Shown: positions 10,331-18,355, counted from the first letter of the stretch. The stretch is 64,000 nt of DNA from an uncultured Prevotella sp. (GCA_946415755.1 CAMKTS010000014.1:1-64000); one strand, 5' to 3'. Notes: generated by a model not told the origin, from the sequence alone. Translations and numbers: made by a program.

Positions 10331-10987
10331 TCAATTCTCCACCGGCGGTTCTTTTACTTCTACAAACTCATCGACCTCGCCCACGCCTGCATCGTAGGCT
10401 GGATCTATATAATTAATGTCATCTGCTTCGTCCAAGGTTCCCTTGCCCACCATCAGCACAAGGGGGTGCTCAATAGAGATACGGTCACCATTCGAAACAC
10501 GGCGGCCACGGCACAGGATGCCATACACCCAATCCTTCTCTCCGTCCACCATCTGAGGAGGCAACAGTTTGAATCCCATAGCCATCAGACGTGCCTCGGC
10601 CTCACGGACGCTGGAGTTGTCGACTATGTCGGGAATGGCAAACGTTGGCGATGATGGCGAATTGACCGTCACATACACCACATGTCCCTCCTTCACTAGC
10701 TGTCCACAGCCGGGTGTCTGACCCAGAATGCTGTTGGCAGGCATCGCCTTGTTGTAGCCAGAATCGCTGACCACGATACCTAATCCTGCCTCTGTTAACA
10801 TCACGTGTGCCTTGTCGTAGCTCACGCCCCTCAGATTGGGCACGCTGATGCCTTCACCATGATGCGTATAGAAGTCAAGACCAATCTTTACACCCACGCA
10901 AAGCAACACCACCGTCAGGACCATAGCAAACAGGTGGAGCATCAGGTAACGACTGAATATTTTGTTTAAGAAATCCCTTAAATTCAT
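10331..10987 (-). CDS. Membrane-anchored PASTA domain protein
   Basis: Starts MNLRDFLNKIFSRYL, has one transmembrane helix at about residues 14-36 (LHLFAMVLTVVLLCVGVKIGL), then two PASTA domains (ISVPNLRGVSYDKAHVMLTEAGL and FAIPDIVDNSSVREAEARLMAMGF), and an acidic proline-containing tail. PASTA domains bind peptidoglycan stem or beta-lactam-like groups. There is no kinase or transpeptidase domain, so this is a free-standing PASTA protein as found in Bacteroidota next to rluD and ddl. ATG 10987 is preferred over an upstream in-frame start at 11011 because the promoter lies at 11009-11016. First gene of the operon. Confidence 0.85.
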   Translation of the reverse strand: MNLRDFLNKIFSRYLMLHLFAMVLTVVLLCVGVKIGLDFYTHHGEGISVPNLRGVSYDKAHVMLTEAGLGIVVSDSGYNKAMPANSILGQTPGCGQLVKEGHVVYVTVNSPSSPTFAIPDIVDNSSVREAEARLMAMGFKLLPPQMVDGEKDWVYGILCRGRRVSNGDRISIEHPLVLMVGKGTLDEADDINYIDPAYDAGVGEVDEFVEVKEPPVEN

Positions 10988-11008
10988 TGTTCTTCGTTTT
11001 ATCGAAAG

Positions 11009-11016
11009 CAAAAGTA
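11009..11016 (-). promoter_or_regulatory. -7 element of the PASTA-rluD-ddl operon
   Basis: Minus strand TACTTTTG, about 22 bases before the ATG at 10987. Confidence 0.6.
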
Positions 11017-11068
11017 CAAAGAATATTCGAAAACACCAAACTTTGACAAGGAAATTTCATCAGAACAC

Positions 11069-11095
11069 AAAAAAAGGAGACAACCAACTGTCTCC
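11069..11095 (-). terminator. Intrinsic terminator of rpmH
   Basis: On the minus strand, GGAGAC (11095-11090), an eight-base loop and GTCTCC (11081-11076) form a stem followed by a run of seven T, directly downstream of the rpmH stop. Confidence 0.8.
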
Positions 11096-11136
11096 CAATT
11101 CTAATGTTCGCAACCTTTCGCCAGCAGGCGAAGCTG

Positions 11137-11292
11137 TTACTTTCCGTGATGCTCGTCAGAAACGGTCAACTTCTTACGGCCCTTAGCGCGGCGCGAAGCC
11201 AATACACGGCGACCGTTCTTCGTTGCCATACGCTCGCGGAAGCCATGCTTGTTTACGCGGCGACGGTTGTGCGGTTGAAATGTTCTTTTCAT
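11137..11292 (-). CDS. rpmH: 50S ribosomal protein L34
   Basis: Translation of this strand gives a 51-residue, strongly basic protein beginning [18 protein letters not shown], followed by [20 protein letters not shown]; this is L34. It is a component of the large ribosomal subunit. Start and stop are unambiguous. It has its own -7 element at 11336-11343 and a hairpin terminator at 11069-11095, so it is a single-gene transcript divergent from efp. Confidence 0.98.
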   Translation of the reverse strand: MKRTFQPHNRRRVNKHGFRERMATKNGRRVLASRRAKGRKKLTVSDEHHGK

Positions 11293-11335
11293 TGTCTTAT
11301 TCCTATTTTTATTCGATAATTGTCGTTTGGGGCTG

Positions 11336-11343
11336 CAAAATTA
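11336..11343 (-). promoter_or_regulatory. -7 element of rpmH
   Basis: Minus strand TAATTTTG, 43 bases before the rpmH ATG; divergent from the efp promoter. Confidence 0.6.
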
Positions 11344-11391
11344 CATAATTATTTCTAATTGTGCAAGTTTTGCACGAAATTTTTAATTTTT

Positions 11392-11429
11392 AATTTTTAA
11401 TTTTTAATTTTTCTTCGTACCTTTGCACC
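11392..11429 (+). repeat. A/T-rich promoter module, 38-bp copy 2, driving efp
   Basis: Identical over 38 bases to 2028-2065, including the TACCTTTG element (11418-11425). The repeated AATTTTT units continue further upstream to about 11378. Confidence 0.8.
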
Positions 11430-11466
11430 CGCAAAACGACATTTACATACTATAATAAAGCATTTT

Positions 11467-12033
11467 ATGATTAATTCACAAGACATCAAAAAGGGAACCG
11501 CCATCCGCATGGACGGTGCCATTTGGGTATGCATTGACTTCCAGCACCGTAAGCCTGGCAAGGGAAACACCATCATGAACATCAAGATGAAGAACGTTAC
11601 CGACGGCCGCGTGCTGGAGCGTCGTTACAACATCGGCGAAAAACTGGAGGACGTTGTCATCGAGCACCGCGACTATCAGTATCTTTATGAAGATCAGGAG
11701 GGTCGCATCTTTATGAATCAAGAGACCTTCGAGCAGATTCCCATCGCCAACGACCTGGTGATTGGCCACGAATACATGAAAGAGGGCGACGTCGTATCTG
11801 TTGTCAGCGACACGACCGATGGTACTATCCTCTATGCTGAGATGCCCGTGAAGACCATTCTTCGCGTTACTCACTCTGAGCCGGGAATCAAGGGCGATAC
11901 TGCTACCAACACCCTGAAGCCCGCCACGCTGGAGACAGGCGTTGAGGTGCGCGTTCCACTGTTCATCAACGAGGGTGACCTGATTCAGGTTGACACGCGC
12001 GACGGCTCTTACCTGGCTCGTGCAAAAGAGTAA
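11467..12033 (+). CDS. efp: Translation elongation factor P
   Basis: Relieves ribosome stalling at proline stretches. The 188-residue length and three-domain layout are typical. The tip loop of domain I reads HRKPGKGNTIM, with the modifiable lysine position at residue 32; domain III ends VPLFINEGDLIQVDTRDGSYLARAKE. The ATG at 11467 lies about 40 bases after the -7 element. No EpmA/EpmB-type modification gene is visible nearby, so the lysine modification, if any, cannot be judged. The glycosyltransferase gene follows 15 bases after the stop. Confidence 0.97.
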   Translation: MINSQDIKKGTAIRMDGAIWVCIDFQHRKPGKGNTIMNIKMKNVTDGRVLERRYNIGEKLEDVVIEHRDYQYLYEDQEGRIFMNQETFEQIPIANDLVIGHEYMKEGDVVSVVSDTTDGTILYAEMPVKTILRVTHSEPGIKGDTATNTLKPATLETGVEVRVPLFINEGDLIQVDTRDGSYLARAKE

Positions 12034-12048
12034 TAATCCAGTTCATCT

Positions 12049-13023
12049 ATGAACTATAGCATTATCGTTCCCGTTTTCAATCGTCCCGATGAAGTAGACG
12101 AACTACTGGAAAGCCTCTGCTCACAAACGTACAAGGACTTCGAGGTAGTCATCGTTGAAGACGGATCGAAAATAACTTGCAAGGATGTCTGCGACAAATA
12201 TGCAGGCATCCTTGACTTGCATTATTACTATAAGGAGAACAGTGGGCCGGGACAGAGCCGTAACTACGGCGTGGAACGGGCACGAGGCGAATACGTGGTC
12301 ATAGTAGACAGCGATGCCGTCACACCACCGGGATTCCTTCAGGCTATTGACGACGAGTTGCTCCGTCAACCTTGCGATGCCTGGGGAGGCCCCGATGCTG
12401 CCCACGAGTCGTTCACTGATATCCAGAAGGCCATCTCGTATGCCATGACATCATTCTTTACCACTGGCGGCATCCGTGGCGGCAAGAAACAGCTCGACAA
12501 GTTCTATCCCCGCTCCTTCAATCTGGGTGTTCGTCGTGAAGCATACATTCAATTGGGGGGCTTCTCAACAACACGTTTTTCCAAGATGGCACTCTACGGC
12601 GAGGATATCGACTTCAGCATCCGCATCTACAAGGCCGGGCTGAGCTGTCGTCTATTTCCAGAAGCATGGCTATGGCACAAGCGACGTACCGACTTCCGTC
12701 GTTTCTGGCGACAGGTGTACAACAGTGGCTATGCCCGCATCAACCTGTGGCGTATGTATCCAGAAGCATTGAAACCGGTACATGCGTTGCCGTCGGTTTT
12801 CACCATCGGTTGCATCGGCCTGTTGCTGCTGGCTCCTTTTACCTGTGGGCTTTCGCTGCTACTGCTGTTGCTGTTCTGCCTGCTCATCTTCCTGGATGCC
12901 ACCTTCCGCAACCGCAGCATCAAGGTTGGGTGGCTATCAGTCGTGGCCACTTTCATCCAACTCATCGGCTATGGCGTGGGATTCATAGAAAGCTGGTGGG
13001 TCAACTGTGTCAGAAAGAAATAG
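12049..13023 (+). CDS. Family 2 glycosyltransferase, membrane-anchored
   Basis: GT-A fold transferase starting YSIIVPVFNRPDEVDELLESL. It has the nucleotide-binding VVIVEDGS and the metal-binding triplet DSD in YVVIVDSDAVTPPGF; the acceptor-side motif is GEDIDFSIRI. The C-terminal third holds two hydrophobic segments (FTIGCIGLLLLAPF and onward; WLSVVATFIQLIGYGVGF), so it should sit on the cytoplasmic face of the membrane. The stop is directly adjacent to radC. The substrate is unknown; a role in surface glycan or glycoprotein synthesis is inference. Confidence 0.88.
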   Translation: MNYSIIVPVFNRPDEVDELLESLCSQTYKDFEVVIVEDGSKITCKDVCDKYAGILDLHYYYKENSGPGQSRNYGVERARGEYVVIVDSDAVTPPGFLQAIDDELLRQPCDAWGGPDAAHESFTDIQKAISYAMTSFFTTGGIRGGKKQLDKFYPRSFNLGVRREAYIQLGGFSTTRFSKMALYGEDIDFSIRIYKAGLSCRLFPEAWLWHKRRTDFRRFWRQVYNSGYARINLWRMYPEALKPVHALPSVFTIGCIGLLLLAPFTCGLSLLLLLLFCLLIFLDATFRNRSIKVGWLSVVATFIQLIGYGVGFIESWWVNCVRKK

Positions 13024-13026
13024 GTG

Positions 13027-13713
13027 ATGGATAAGCTAAACATCAACCAGTGGGCAGAGGAAGACCGGCCGCGCGAAAAACTGATGCGGCTGGGTGCTGA
13101 GTCGCTGAGCAATGCCGAGTTGCTGGCAATACTCATCGGTTCGGGTAGTACGAAAGAAAGTGCCGTAGACCTGATGAAGCGTGTGTTAGGCGACTGCAAC
13201 AACAACCTGAATACGCTGGGCAAGATGACAATCCGACAGCTTTGCGAATACAACGGTGTGGGGGAGGCTAAGGCTATCACTATTCTGGCAGCATGCGAAC
13301 TGGGTAAGCGACGACAGATGGAGTCGCCCGAAGAACGCCCTGACCTGGGCACTGCCACACGAATCTACAACTACATGCACCCTGTCTTACAAGACTTGGA
13401 CGTGGAAGAGTTCTGGCTGTTGCTGATGAACCAGAATCACCGGCTAATCAAGAAGGTGCGCATAGCACACGGCGGCATTACGGAAGTAAGCGTCGATGTA
13501 AGGATCATCATGCGCGAAGCCGTACTGGCTGGAGCCACCATCCTGGCCGTGTGCCACAACCACCCGTCGGGCAGCCTGCGTCCCAGTATGGCCGACAACG
13601 ACATTACCAACAGCATCAAGAAGGCCTGTCAGGTGATGCGTATCCACTTCCTGGATCATGTCATCATCACCGACGGGGCCTACTTCAGCTACCACGAAAC
13701 AGGGCGCGTATAA
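13027..13713 (+). CDS. radC: RadC family JAB-domain protein
   Basis: N-terminal helix-hairpin-helix region (LSNAELLAILIGSG, CEYNGVGEAKAITILAA), then a JAB/MPN domain with the zinc motif HNHPSG (H177 and H179) and a later aspartate in SMADND. RadC was named for a DNA-repair phenotype, but its biochemical function is unsettled; the JAMM motif suggests a metallo-hydrolase. ATG 13027 follows an in-frame GTG at 13024 immediately after the glycosyltransferase stop. It converges on the coiled-coil protein gene with a four-base gap. Confidence 0.93.
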   Translation: MDKLNINQWAEEDRPREKLMRLGAESLSNAELLAILIGSGSTKESAVDLMKRVLGDCNNNLNTLGKMTIRQLCEYNGVGEAKAITILAACELGKRRQMESPEERPDLGTATRIYNYMHPVLQDLDVEEFWLLLMNQNHRLIKKVRIAHGGITEVSVDVRIIMREAVLAGATILAVCHNHPSGSLRPSMADNDITNSIKKACQVMRIHFLDHVIITDGAYFSYHETGRV

Positions 13714-13717
13714 AAAG

Positions 13718-14242
13718 CTATTGCTTATTCTGCAAGGCATCTATCTGTGCCTGCAAGACATTAATCTGTGCCTGCAACATGTGCGTCCTTTCCAGAAGTT
13801 CCTTATATAACCCCGTGCTTTCATAATTGTTACGATCATTAAAGGATTGGTCTATCGTCATAGCCGACTCGTTCCTTGTCATATAATTAGCCAGTATAGC
13901 ATATACAAATTCTTTCTGAGCATAAATGCCTTCAACGTTTTCTATTCTTGCCTTGTTGGCATCTATCTGTTCCTTGTTAAGTTGAATCTGATCACTGTTT
14001 AGCTGAATCATCTTTTCATTCTGGAGAATCTGATTCACCATCTCATCGATTTTCTGACCAGTCACGACAACGGCACCATCGTTGAAAGCGATGTCCTGGA
14101 TTTCGTTCGGACCGATGGTGATACTGTTGCCATTGGCCATCGTGATAACCATATTGTAGGTATTTGTCTCTTCGCTCTGTGCATTGGCGGTGAGGGTCAT
14201 GGTAAATGCCGCGATGAGCGACAGGAATATCGTCTTTTTCAT
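13718..14242 (-). CDS. Secreted coiled-coil protein of unknown function
   Basis: A 174-residue protein with signal peptide MKKTIFLSLIAAFTMTLTANA. The first domain (NMVITMANGNSITIGPNEIQDIAFNDGAVVVTG) is a short beta unit recurring in Prevotella surface proteins. Residues 65-110 (QILQNEKMIQLNSDQIQLNKEQID) and the C-terminus (LQAQINVLQAQIDALQNK) show heptad patterns of coiled coils with internal repeats. No catalytic motif is visible. It probably shares a transcript with the upstream dockerin protein, whose N-terminal domain has a similar pattern. An oligomeric surface or periplasmic structure is plausible but unproven. Confidence 0.7.
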   Translation of the reverse strand: MKKTIFLSLIAAFTMTLTANAQSEETNTYNMVITMANGNSITIGPNEIQDIAFNDGAVVVTGQKIDEMVNQILQNEKMIQLNSDQIQLNKEQIDANKARIENVEGIYAQKEFVYAILANYMTRNESAMTIDQSFNDRNNYESTGLYKELLERTHMLQAQINVLQAQIDALQNKQ

Positions 14243-14296
14243 TGTCTTTCTGTTTTTGGGTTTTTATTATTCTTGAATTAATCAATTGGGAATGTG

Positions 14297-14740
14297 TTAC
14301 TTCCCCTGTAGGATGAGGTTCACAATCTGTACCACATCAGCCACGTCAACATTGCCGTCGTTGTTGACATCAGCAAATTTCTTCACAAAGCTGGACGCAG
14401 GATTCTCAAGGATGTCATTAACCACGGCAACCACGTCGGCCACATCGATATGACCGTCGTTGTTGGCATCACCGATGACTTCCGACAGTTCCTGGAACGT
14501 CGTTGCCTGAATGTCGGCCACAGGCACGTCAACAGTGGCTTCGCTGTTGCCGGTCTGGATATGCAAGACATTGCCGGTGTAGGTAATCTTCGGGTGTTCT
14601 GCCAAATTGATGACGATGGGGGTTCCGTTCACATTCAGCGAAAGGAACTTGACGTCGGCAGCCCGCGCCCATGCTGTGACAGCCATCAGCATCAGCAGCA
14701 GAAATAGCCGGCTAAGCATATTTTTCTGTCTTTTCATCAT
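14297..14740 (-). CDS. Small secreted dockerin-type protein
   Basis: A 147-residue protein: signal peptide (LFLLLMLMAVTAWARA), a short beta domain (VKFLSLNVNGTPIVINLAEH), then a type I dockerin-like module with two calcium-loop repeats, DANNDGHIDVADVVAVVNDIL and a second copy ending ADVVQIVNLILQGK. Calcium-ligand residues sit at D-x-N-x-D in each loop. In clostridia dockerins bind cohesins of scaffoldins; Prevotella carries many dockerin-like modules without classical scaffoldins, so the partner is unknown. Likely first gene of a two-gene unit with the coiled-coil protein. Confidence 0.8.
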   Translation of the reverse strand: MMKRQKNMLSRLFLLLMLMAVTAWARAADVKFLSLNVNGTPIVINLAEHPKITYTGNVLHIQTGNSEATVDVPVADIQATTFQELSEVIGDANNDGHIDVADVVAVVNDILENPASSFVKKFADVNNDGNVDVADVVQIVNLILQGK

Positions 14741-14826
14741 TGTTACATTGTTTTAAGTTAATATTGTTGTATCAAAAAAATACTCTGCTCTCATTCATGT
14801 CCATCAGGCACTTTGCTACGGCAAGG

Positions 14827-16170
14827 TCAATCCAGTGCTTCGTCAGGTTCGTAGCCACCCATCTCGCGGATGGCATTCTTCAACATGGTATGCTGCTGGT
14901 ACAGGTTGTTGACGGCTTCCTCACCCACGGTATAGTCGTGCATAGGCGACTTAAGGAAAAAACTCAGCCACCGTTGCATGCCGTGGTATCCGGCACGTGC
15001 TGCCAAGTCCATGAGCAGGCATAGGTCGAGACATACGGGAGCAGCGAGGATGGAGTCGCGGCAAAGGAAGTTGATCTTGACCTGCATGGGGTAGCCCAGC
15101 CAGCCGAAGATATCAATGTTGTCCCACGACTCCTTGTTGTCGTTGCGCGGCGGGTAGTAGTTGATGCGCACCTTGTGGTAGTAGTCGGTATAGAGTTCCG
15201 GCTGGTCGTCGGCTTTCAAGATGGTTTCCAATGTGGAGAGCTTCGACACCTCCTTGGTGCGGAAGTTCTGTGGCTCGTCGAGTACCAGTCCGTCACGGTT
15301 GCCGAGAATATTGGTCGAGAACCAGCCGCTGAGTCCCAGGCAACGGGTGCCGATAATGGGTGCAAAGCCCGACTTCACGAGGGTCTGTCCTGTCTTGAAG
15401 TCCTTGCCGCAGATGGGTGTCTTTGTCTTCTCAGCCAACTGCCACATGGCGGGAATGTCAACCGTCGTGTTGGGAGCACCCATGACGAACGGACAGCCTT
15501 CCATCAAGGCAGCGTAGGCGTAGCACATCGACGGGGCGATGTGCTCGCGGTCATCAGCCTTCATGGCCGTTTCAAGGGTTTCCAGAGAATAATGCACCTC
15601 CTTGTCAATGGGTACATAGATTTCCGTCGATGCCGCCCAGAGAACTACAATGCGGTCTACCTGCTTCTCGCTTTTAAAGGTGCGGATATCTTCACGCAAC
15701 ATCTCGACCATTTCCCAGCGGGAAGGCATCTTGTTTCCCCCTCCTTGGGAGGGTGCCAGGGGGAGGTTCTTCACATTCTCGCCATCCAACCTTTTGGCAT
15801 AGTTCTTGTCAAATGCTGCTGGCATGGGCACTATCTGCTCCAACTCGTCACGTACCAGTTCTACGTCCTCGCGCTTCAGCACTTCAGCATAGATGGCAGC
15901 CCGATAGGCATTCTGCGGGTATACGTCCCAGCAGCCGAACACGATATCGTCCAGTCGTGCCATCGGCACAATCTCACTGTAGTGCAAATACTGCTTGCCT
16001 GCTCCACTTCCAACGCGTACTTTGTCATACTGTGTCATCGAGCCGATAGGCTTGCCGAGTCCTTTGCGGGTCATCAGCACACCGGTCATGAATGTTGTGG
16101 CTACGGCACCACAGCCAACCACCAATATGCCCAGCCTACCTTCTGCCGGTTTTATGCTTGTATGTATCAT
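14827..16170 (-). CDS. ino1: Myo-inositol-3-phosphate synthase
   Basis: Converts glucose-6-phosphate to inositol-3-phosphate using NAD. The Rossmann motif GILVVGCGAVATTFMTGV, the block VDRIVVLWAASTEIY, GKDFKTGQTLVKS and the substrate-site stretch NILGNRDGLVL are all family landmarks. The ATG overlaps the stop of the CDP-alcohol phosphotransferase (ATGA), tying the two together. Between residues that read GENVK and MPSRWEM there is an extra stretch, NLPLAPSQGGGNK, encoded by a G/C-rich palindromic repeat also found between pta and ackA. It looks like an in-frame insertion in a surface loop. Confidence 0.92.
   Translation of the reverse strand: MIHTSIKPAEGRLGILVVGCGAVATTFMTGVLMTRKGLGKPIGSMTQYDKVRVGSGAGKQYLHYSEIVPMARLDDIVFGCWDVYPQNAYRAAIYAEVLKREDVELVRDELEQIVPMPAAFDKNYAKRLDGENVKNLPLAPSQGGGNKMPSRWEMVEMLREDIRTFKSEKQVDRIVVLWAASTEIYVPIDKEVHYSLETLETAMKADDREHIAPSMCYAYAALMEGCPFVMGAPNTTVDIPAMWQLAEKTKTPICGKDFKTGQTLVKSGFAPIIGTRCLGLSGWFSTNILGNRDGLVLDEPQNFRTKEVSKLSTLETILKADDQPELYTDYYHKVRINYYPPRNDNKESWDNIDIFGWLGYPMQVKINFLCRDSILAAPVCLDLCLLMDLAARAGYHGMQRWLSFFLKSPMHDYTVGEEAVNNLYQQHTMLKNAIREMGGYEPDEALD
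15737..15768 (-). repeat. Palindromic repeat, copy A, inside ino1 coding sequence
   Basis: On the minus strand this reads AACCTCCCCCTGG..., then a CCCTCCCAAGGAGGGGG palindrome. It aligns with the plus-strand sequence at 20673-20704, sharing the AGAACCTCCCCC lead and the CCCTCCCAAGGAGGGG palindrome. It is translated in frame as NLPLAPSQGGG. Confidence 0.8.
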
Positions 16171-17144
16171 ATCATCATGTTTAATGTTTCACTCAGATGC
16201 TCATGGCGGCTCCGCATATACCAGTATAGCGGCATCAGCACCACTATTTCAAATAACGGATACAGATAAGGAATATTTGCTAACACCGCCACAAAAAGCA
16301 CGATAGCTCGTATGTTATGCGTCAGGATATTGGTCAGCGGCATCAGTGGTCGGCTACCTGAAAGGAAGCGTTCACGGAGGGACAGGGCAGTATCGCCAGA
16401 TGTTGGGGATGCGGCAGTCAGCAGTTCTGGCAATGCCTTGACTCTCTTGAAGAACGCCTGGAATTTCGGTGTCAGCCGCTCCTGTTTCCTACAATATCCT
16501 TTGTAAAAGAAGTGGTACAGACGGTCGAACGACCAGCCACCCCACCCCCGACGGTCTCCAGCCTTCGCTGCATCGTAGTTGCGCTGTTCCTGTTCGTAGG
16601 AAGACAGCTCGCTACCTGCATCGCCCCGAAGAAACCACAGATGTATTTGACGGTAGTAGTCGGCCAGGGCAGCCTGCGTGGCATGACATCCGAATCCCGC
16701 TATGGCACAGAGCAGGAACCCCCTCCATTGCCACTCCATTTCCATGAAAGGCATGGGTTCATGCCACAGGCGTACCACTATGGATACATATATAAAGAAG
16801 AACCACACATCGCTGGCAAATCCGTCAAGTAGTCGCCCCAACAGCGTCTTCTGATTGGTAAGGCGCGCCAACTGGCCATCGGCAGAATCGCAGAAATTGG
16901 CTGCCATGAGCAGCACTACACCCCATACATTATGCCACAGATCGGAGAAATGGAACAGCCATCCCCCCATAGCACCCAGCACGATTCCTATGATGGTAAT
17001 AGCATTGGGCGTAAGGCCAACACGTCCGCATGCCAATGCCAATGCGAGTCCTATAGGTCGTGTAAACCATACGTCAAGCCACTCTTCCGTCTCATTCGAC
17101 TTCAGCGACTCCCGCAGCAACTGTCTGTAGCTTTTATGATCCAT
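16167..17144 (-). CDS. CDP-alcohol phosphotransferase (probable phosphatidylinositol-phosphate synthase type)
   Basis: Integral membrane enzyme of 325 residues that transfers a phospho-alcohol from or to a CDP-linked lipid. The catalytic motif spans residues 86-112: D86-x2-D89-G90-x2-A93-R94-x8-G103-x3-D107-x4-D112. The last spacing is one residue longer than the usual D-x3-D. Several hydrophobic helices surround it. Operon coupling to inositol-3-phosphate synthase makes inositol-phosphate the likely alcohol acceptor, feeding phosphatidylinositol or inositol sphingolipids as known in some gut Bacteroidota; this is inference from context. It has its own promoter at 17153-17160. Confidence 0.85.
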   Translation of the reverse strand: MDHKSYRQLLRESLKSNETEEWLDVWFTRPIGLALALACGRVGLTPNAITIIGIVLGAMGGWLFHFSDLWHNVWGVVLLMAANFCDSADGQLARLTNQKTLLGRLLDGFASDVWFFFIYVSIVVRLWHEPMPFMEMEWQWRGFLLCAIAGFGCHATQAALADYYRQIHLWFLRGDAGSELSSYEQEQRNYDAAKAGDRRGWGGWSFDRLYHFFYKGYCRKQERLTPKFQAFFKRVKALPELLTAASPTSGDTALSLRERFLSGSRPLMPLTNILTHNIRAIVLFVAVLANIPYLYPLFEIVVLMPLYWYMRSRHEHLSETLNMMI

Positions 17145-17152
17145 TCAAGATG

Positions 17153-17160
17153 CAAAGGTA
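17153..17160 (-). promoter_or_regulatory. -7 element of the inositol-lipid pair
   Basis: Minus strand TACCTTTG ends only eight bases before the ATG at 17144, so the predicted 5' leader is about five bases. Confidence 0.65.
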
Positions 17161-17162
17161 CT

Positions 17163-17203
17163 AAATAATTAAGAATTAAGAATTAAGAATTAAAAAAAAT
17201 TTG
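17163..17203 (+). repeat. AATTAAG tandem repeat upstream of the SUF gene promoter
   Basis: Several consecutive AATTAAG heptamers (AATTAAGAATTAAGAATTAAG...), then poly-A, directly upstream of the -7 element at 17204. Confidence 0.75.
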
Positions 17204-17211
17204 TATCTTTG
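17204..17211 (+). promoter_or_regulatory. -7 element of the SUF factor-lpxH-kinase operon
   Basis: TATCTTTG followed by CACCC; 24 bases before the GTG at 17236. Confidence 0.7.
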
Positions 17212-17235
17212 CACCCAAATCAAAATACATAGCAA

Positions 17236-17556
17236 GTGACACAACAAGAAAAGACACAGCTCGAAGAGCGTATCGTCGACGTGCTGAAAACCGTCTACGA
17301 CCCAGAGATTCCCGTCAACATCTACGACCTGGGAATGATTTACAAGATTGACGTTCAGGATGACTGCTCCGTAGAACTTGACATGACCTTTACGGCACCC
17401 AATTGTCCGGCAGCCGACTTTATCCTAGAAGATGTGCGGACGAAAGTGGAGAGCGTTGAAGGTGTCGTCTCTGCCAACGTCAACCTCGTTTTTGAGCCGG
17501 CTTGGGACCAGAGCATGATGAGTGAAGAGGCCCGCGTAGAACTCGGCTTCGACTAA
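17236..17556 (+). CDS. Metal-sulfur cluster assembly factor (MIP18/DUF59 family)
   Basis: A 106-residue single-domain protein with the family landmarks VYDPEIPVNIYDLGMIY, the reactive cysteine in TFTAPNCPAADF and the C-terminal VFEPAWDQSMMSEEAR. Members act in iron-sulfur cluster maturation or carriage alongside SUF proteins. The start is GTG at 17236; no ATG is available before the conserved core. No sufBCDS genes are in the window. lpxH follows 27 bases after the stop. Confidence 0.9.
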   Translation: MTQQEKTQLEERIVDVLKTVYDPEIPVNIYDLGMIYKIDVQDDCSVELDMTFTAPNCPAADFILEDVRTKVESVEGVVSANVNLVFEPAWDQSMMSEEARVELGFD

Positions 17557-17583
17557 AAACGTTATCACGACATTCCGAAAATA

Positions 17584-18348
17584 ATGAAGCATATCTATTT
17601 CCTCTCAGATGCCCACTTAGGGTCGTGGGCCGTTCCGCACCAAAGGATGCAGGAGCGACGGTTGGTTCGCTTCCTGGACAGCATCAAGGAGAAGGCGGCA
17701 GCCATCTATCTGCTTGGCGACATGTTCGACTTCTGGTACGAATACCGCTATGTGGTGCCTAAGGGCTATACCCGTTTCCTCGGCAAACTGTCGGAACTGA
17801 CCGACATGGGTGTCGAGGTACACTACTTTACAGGCAACCATGACATCTGGGCCTACGAATACTTAGAAAAGGAGTGCGGCGTAACGCTCCATAAACAGCC
17901 GCTGACCACCGAGATATACGGCCATGAGTTCTTCTTGGCCCACGGTGACGGATTGGGCGACACCAACACCTCATTCAAGTTCCTGCGTGCCGTTTTCCAC
18001 AACCGCACGTGCCAGTGGCTCTTCTCCGCGCTACATCCCCGCTGGGGAATGAGTTTCGGTCTGACCTGGGCACGCCACAGCTATGTCAAACACAAGGAAC
18101 AGAACGATGTCTACTATCTGGGAGAGGACAAGGAGCCACTCGCATTGTATGCCCGTAAATATATCGATGAACATCCCGAGATAGACTATTTTATCTTCGG
18201 CCATCGCCATATTGAGCTGGACATCAAACTGGCGCGCCATACCCGTCTGATGATTCTTGGCGACTGGATTAGTCAGTTTACCTATGCCGTCTACGATGGG
18301 GAACACATGTTCCTCGAAGAATATGTAGAAGGTGAGAGCCAACCATAA
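17584..18348 (+). CDS. lpxH: UDP-2,3-diacylglucosamine pyrophosphatase
   Basis: Hydrolyses UDP-2,3-diacylglucosamine to lipid X in lipid A synthesis, at the inner face of the membrane. It is a calcineurin-like phosphoesterase with the metal motifs in order: SDAHLG, LLGDMFDFWYEY, FTGNHDIW, LAHGDGLG and IFGHRHIE. The 254-residue length and the FDFWYEY block favour LpxH over other phosphoesterases. It confirms a Gram-negative envelope. It ends eight bases before the first ATG of the sugar kinase gene. Confidence 0.92.
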   Translation: MKHIYFLSDAHLGSWAVPHQRMQERRLVRFLDSIKEKAAAIYLLGDMFDFWYEYRYVVPKGYTRFLGKLSELTDMGVEVHYFTGNHDIWAYEYLEKECGVTLHKQPLTTEIYGHEFFLAHGDGLGDTNTSFKFLRAVFHNRTCQWLFSALHPRWGMSFGLTWARHSYVKHKEQNDVYYLGEDKEPLALYARKYIDEHPEIDYFIFGHRHIELDIKLARHTRLMILGDWISQFTYAVYDGEHMFLEEYVEGESQP

Positions 18349-18355
18349 AAAGTTG

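Noticed and set aside
9153..10397. 414-residue plus-strand frame across rluD
   Set aside because: Antisense to rluD and extends into the PASTA gene; no start signal or motif.
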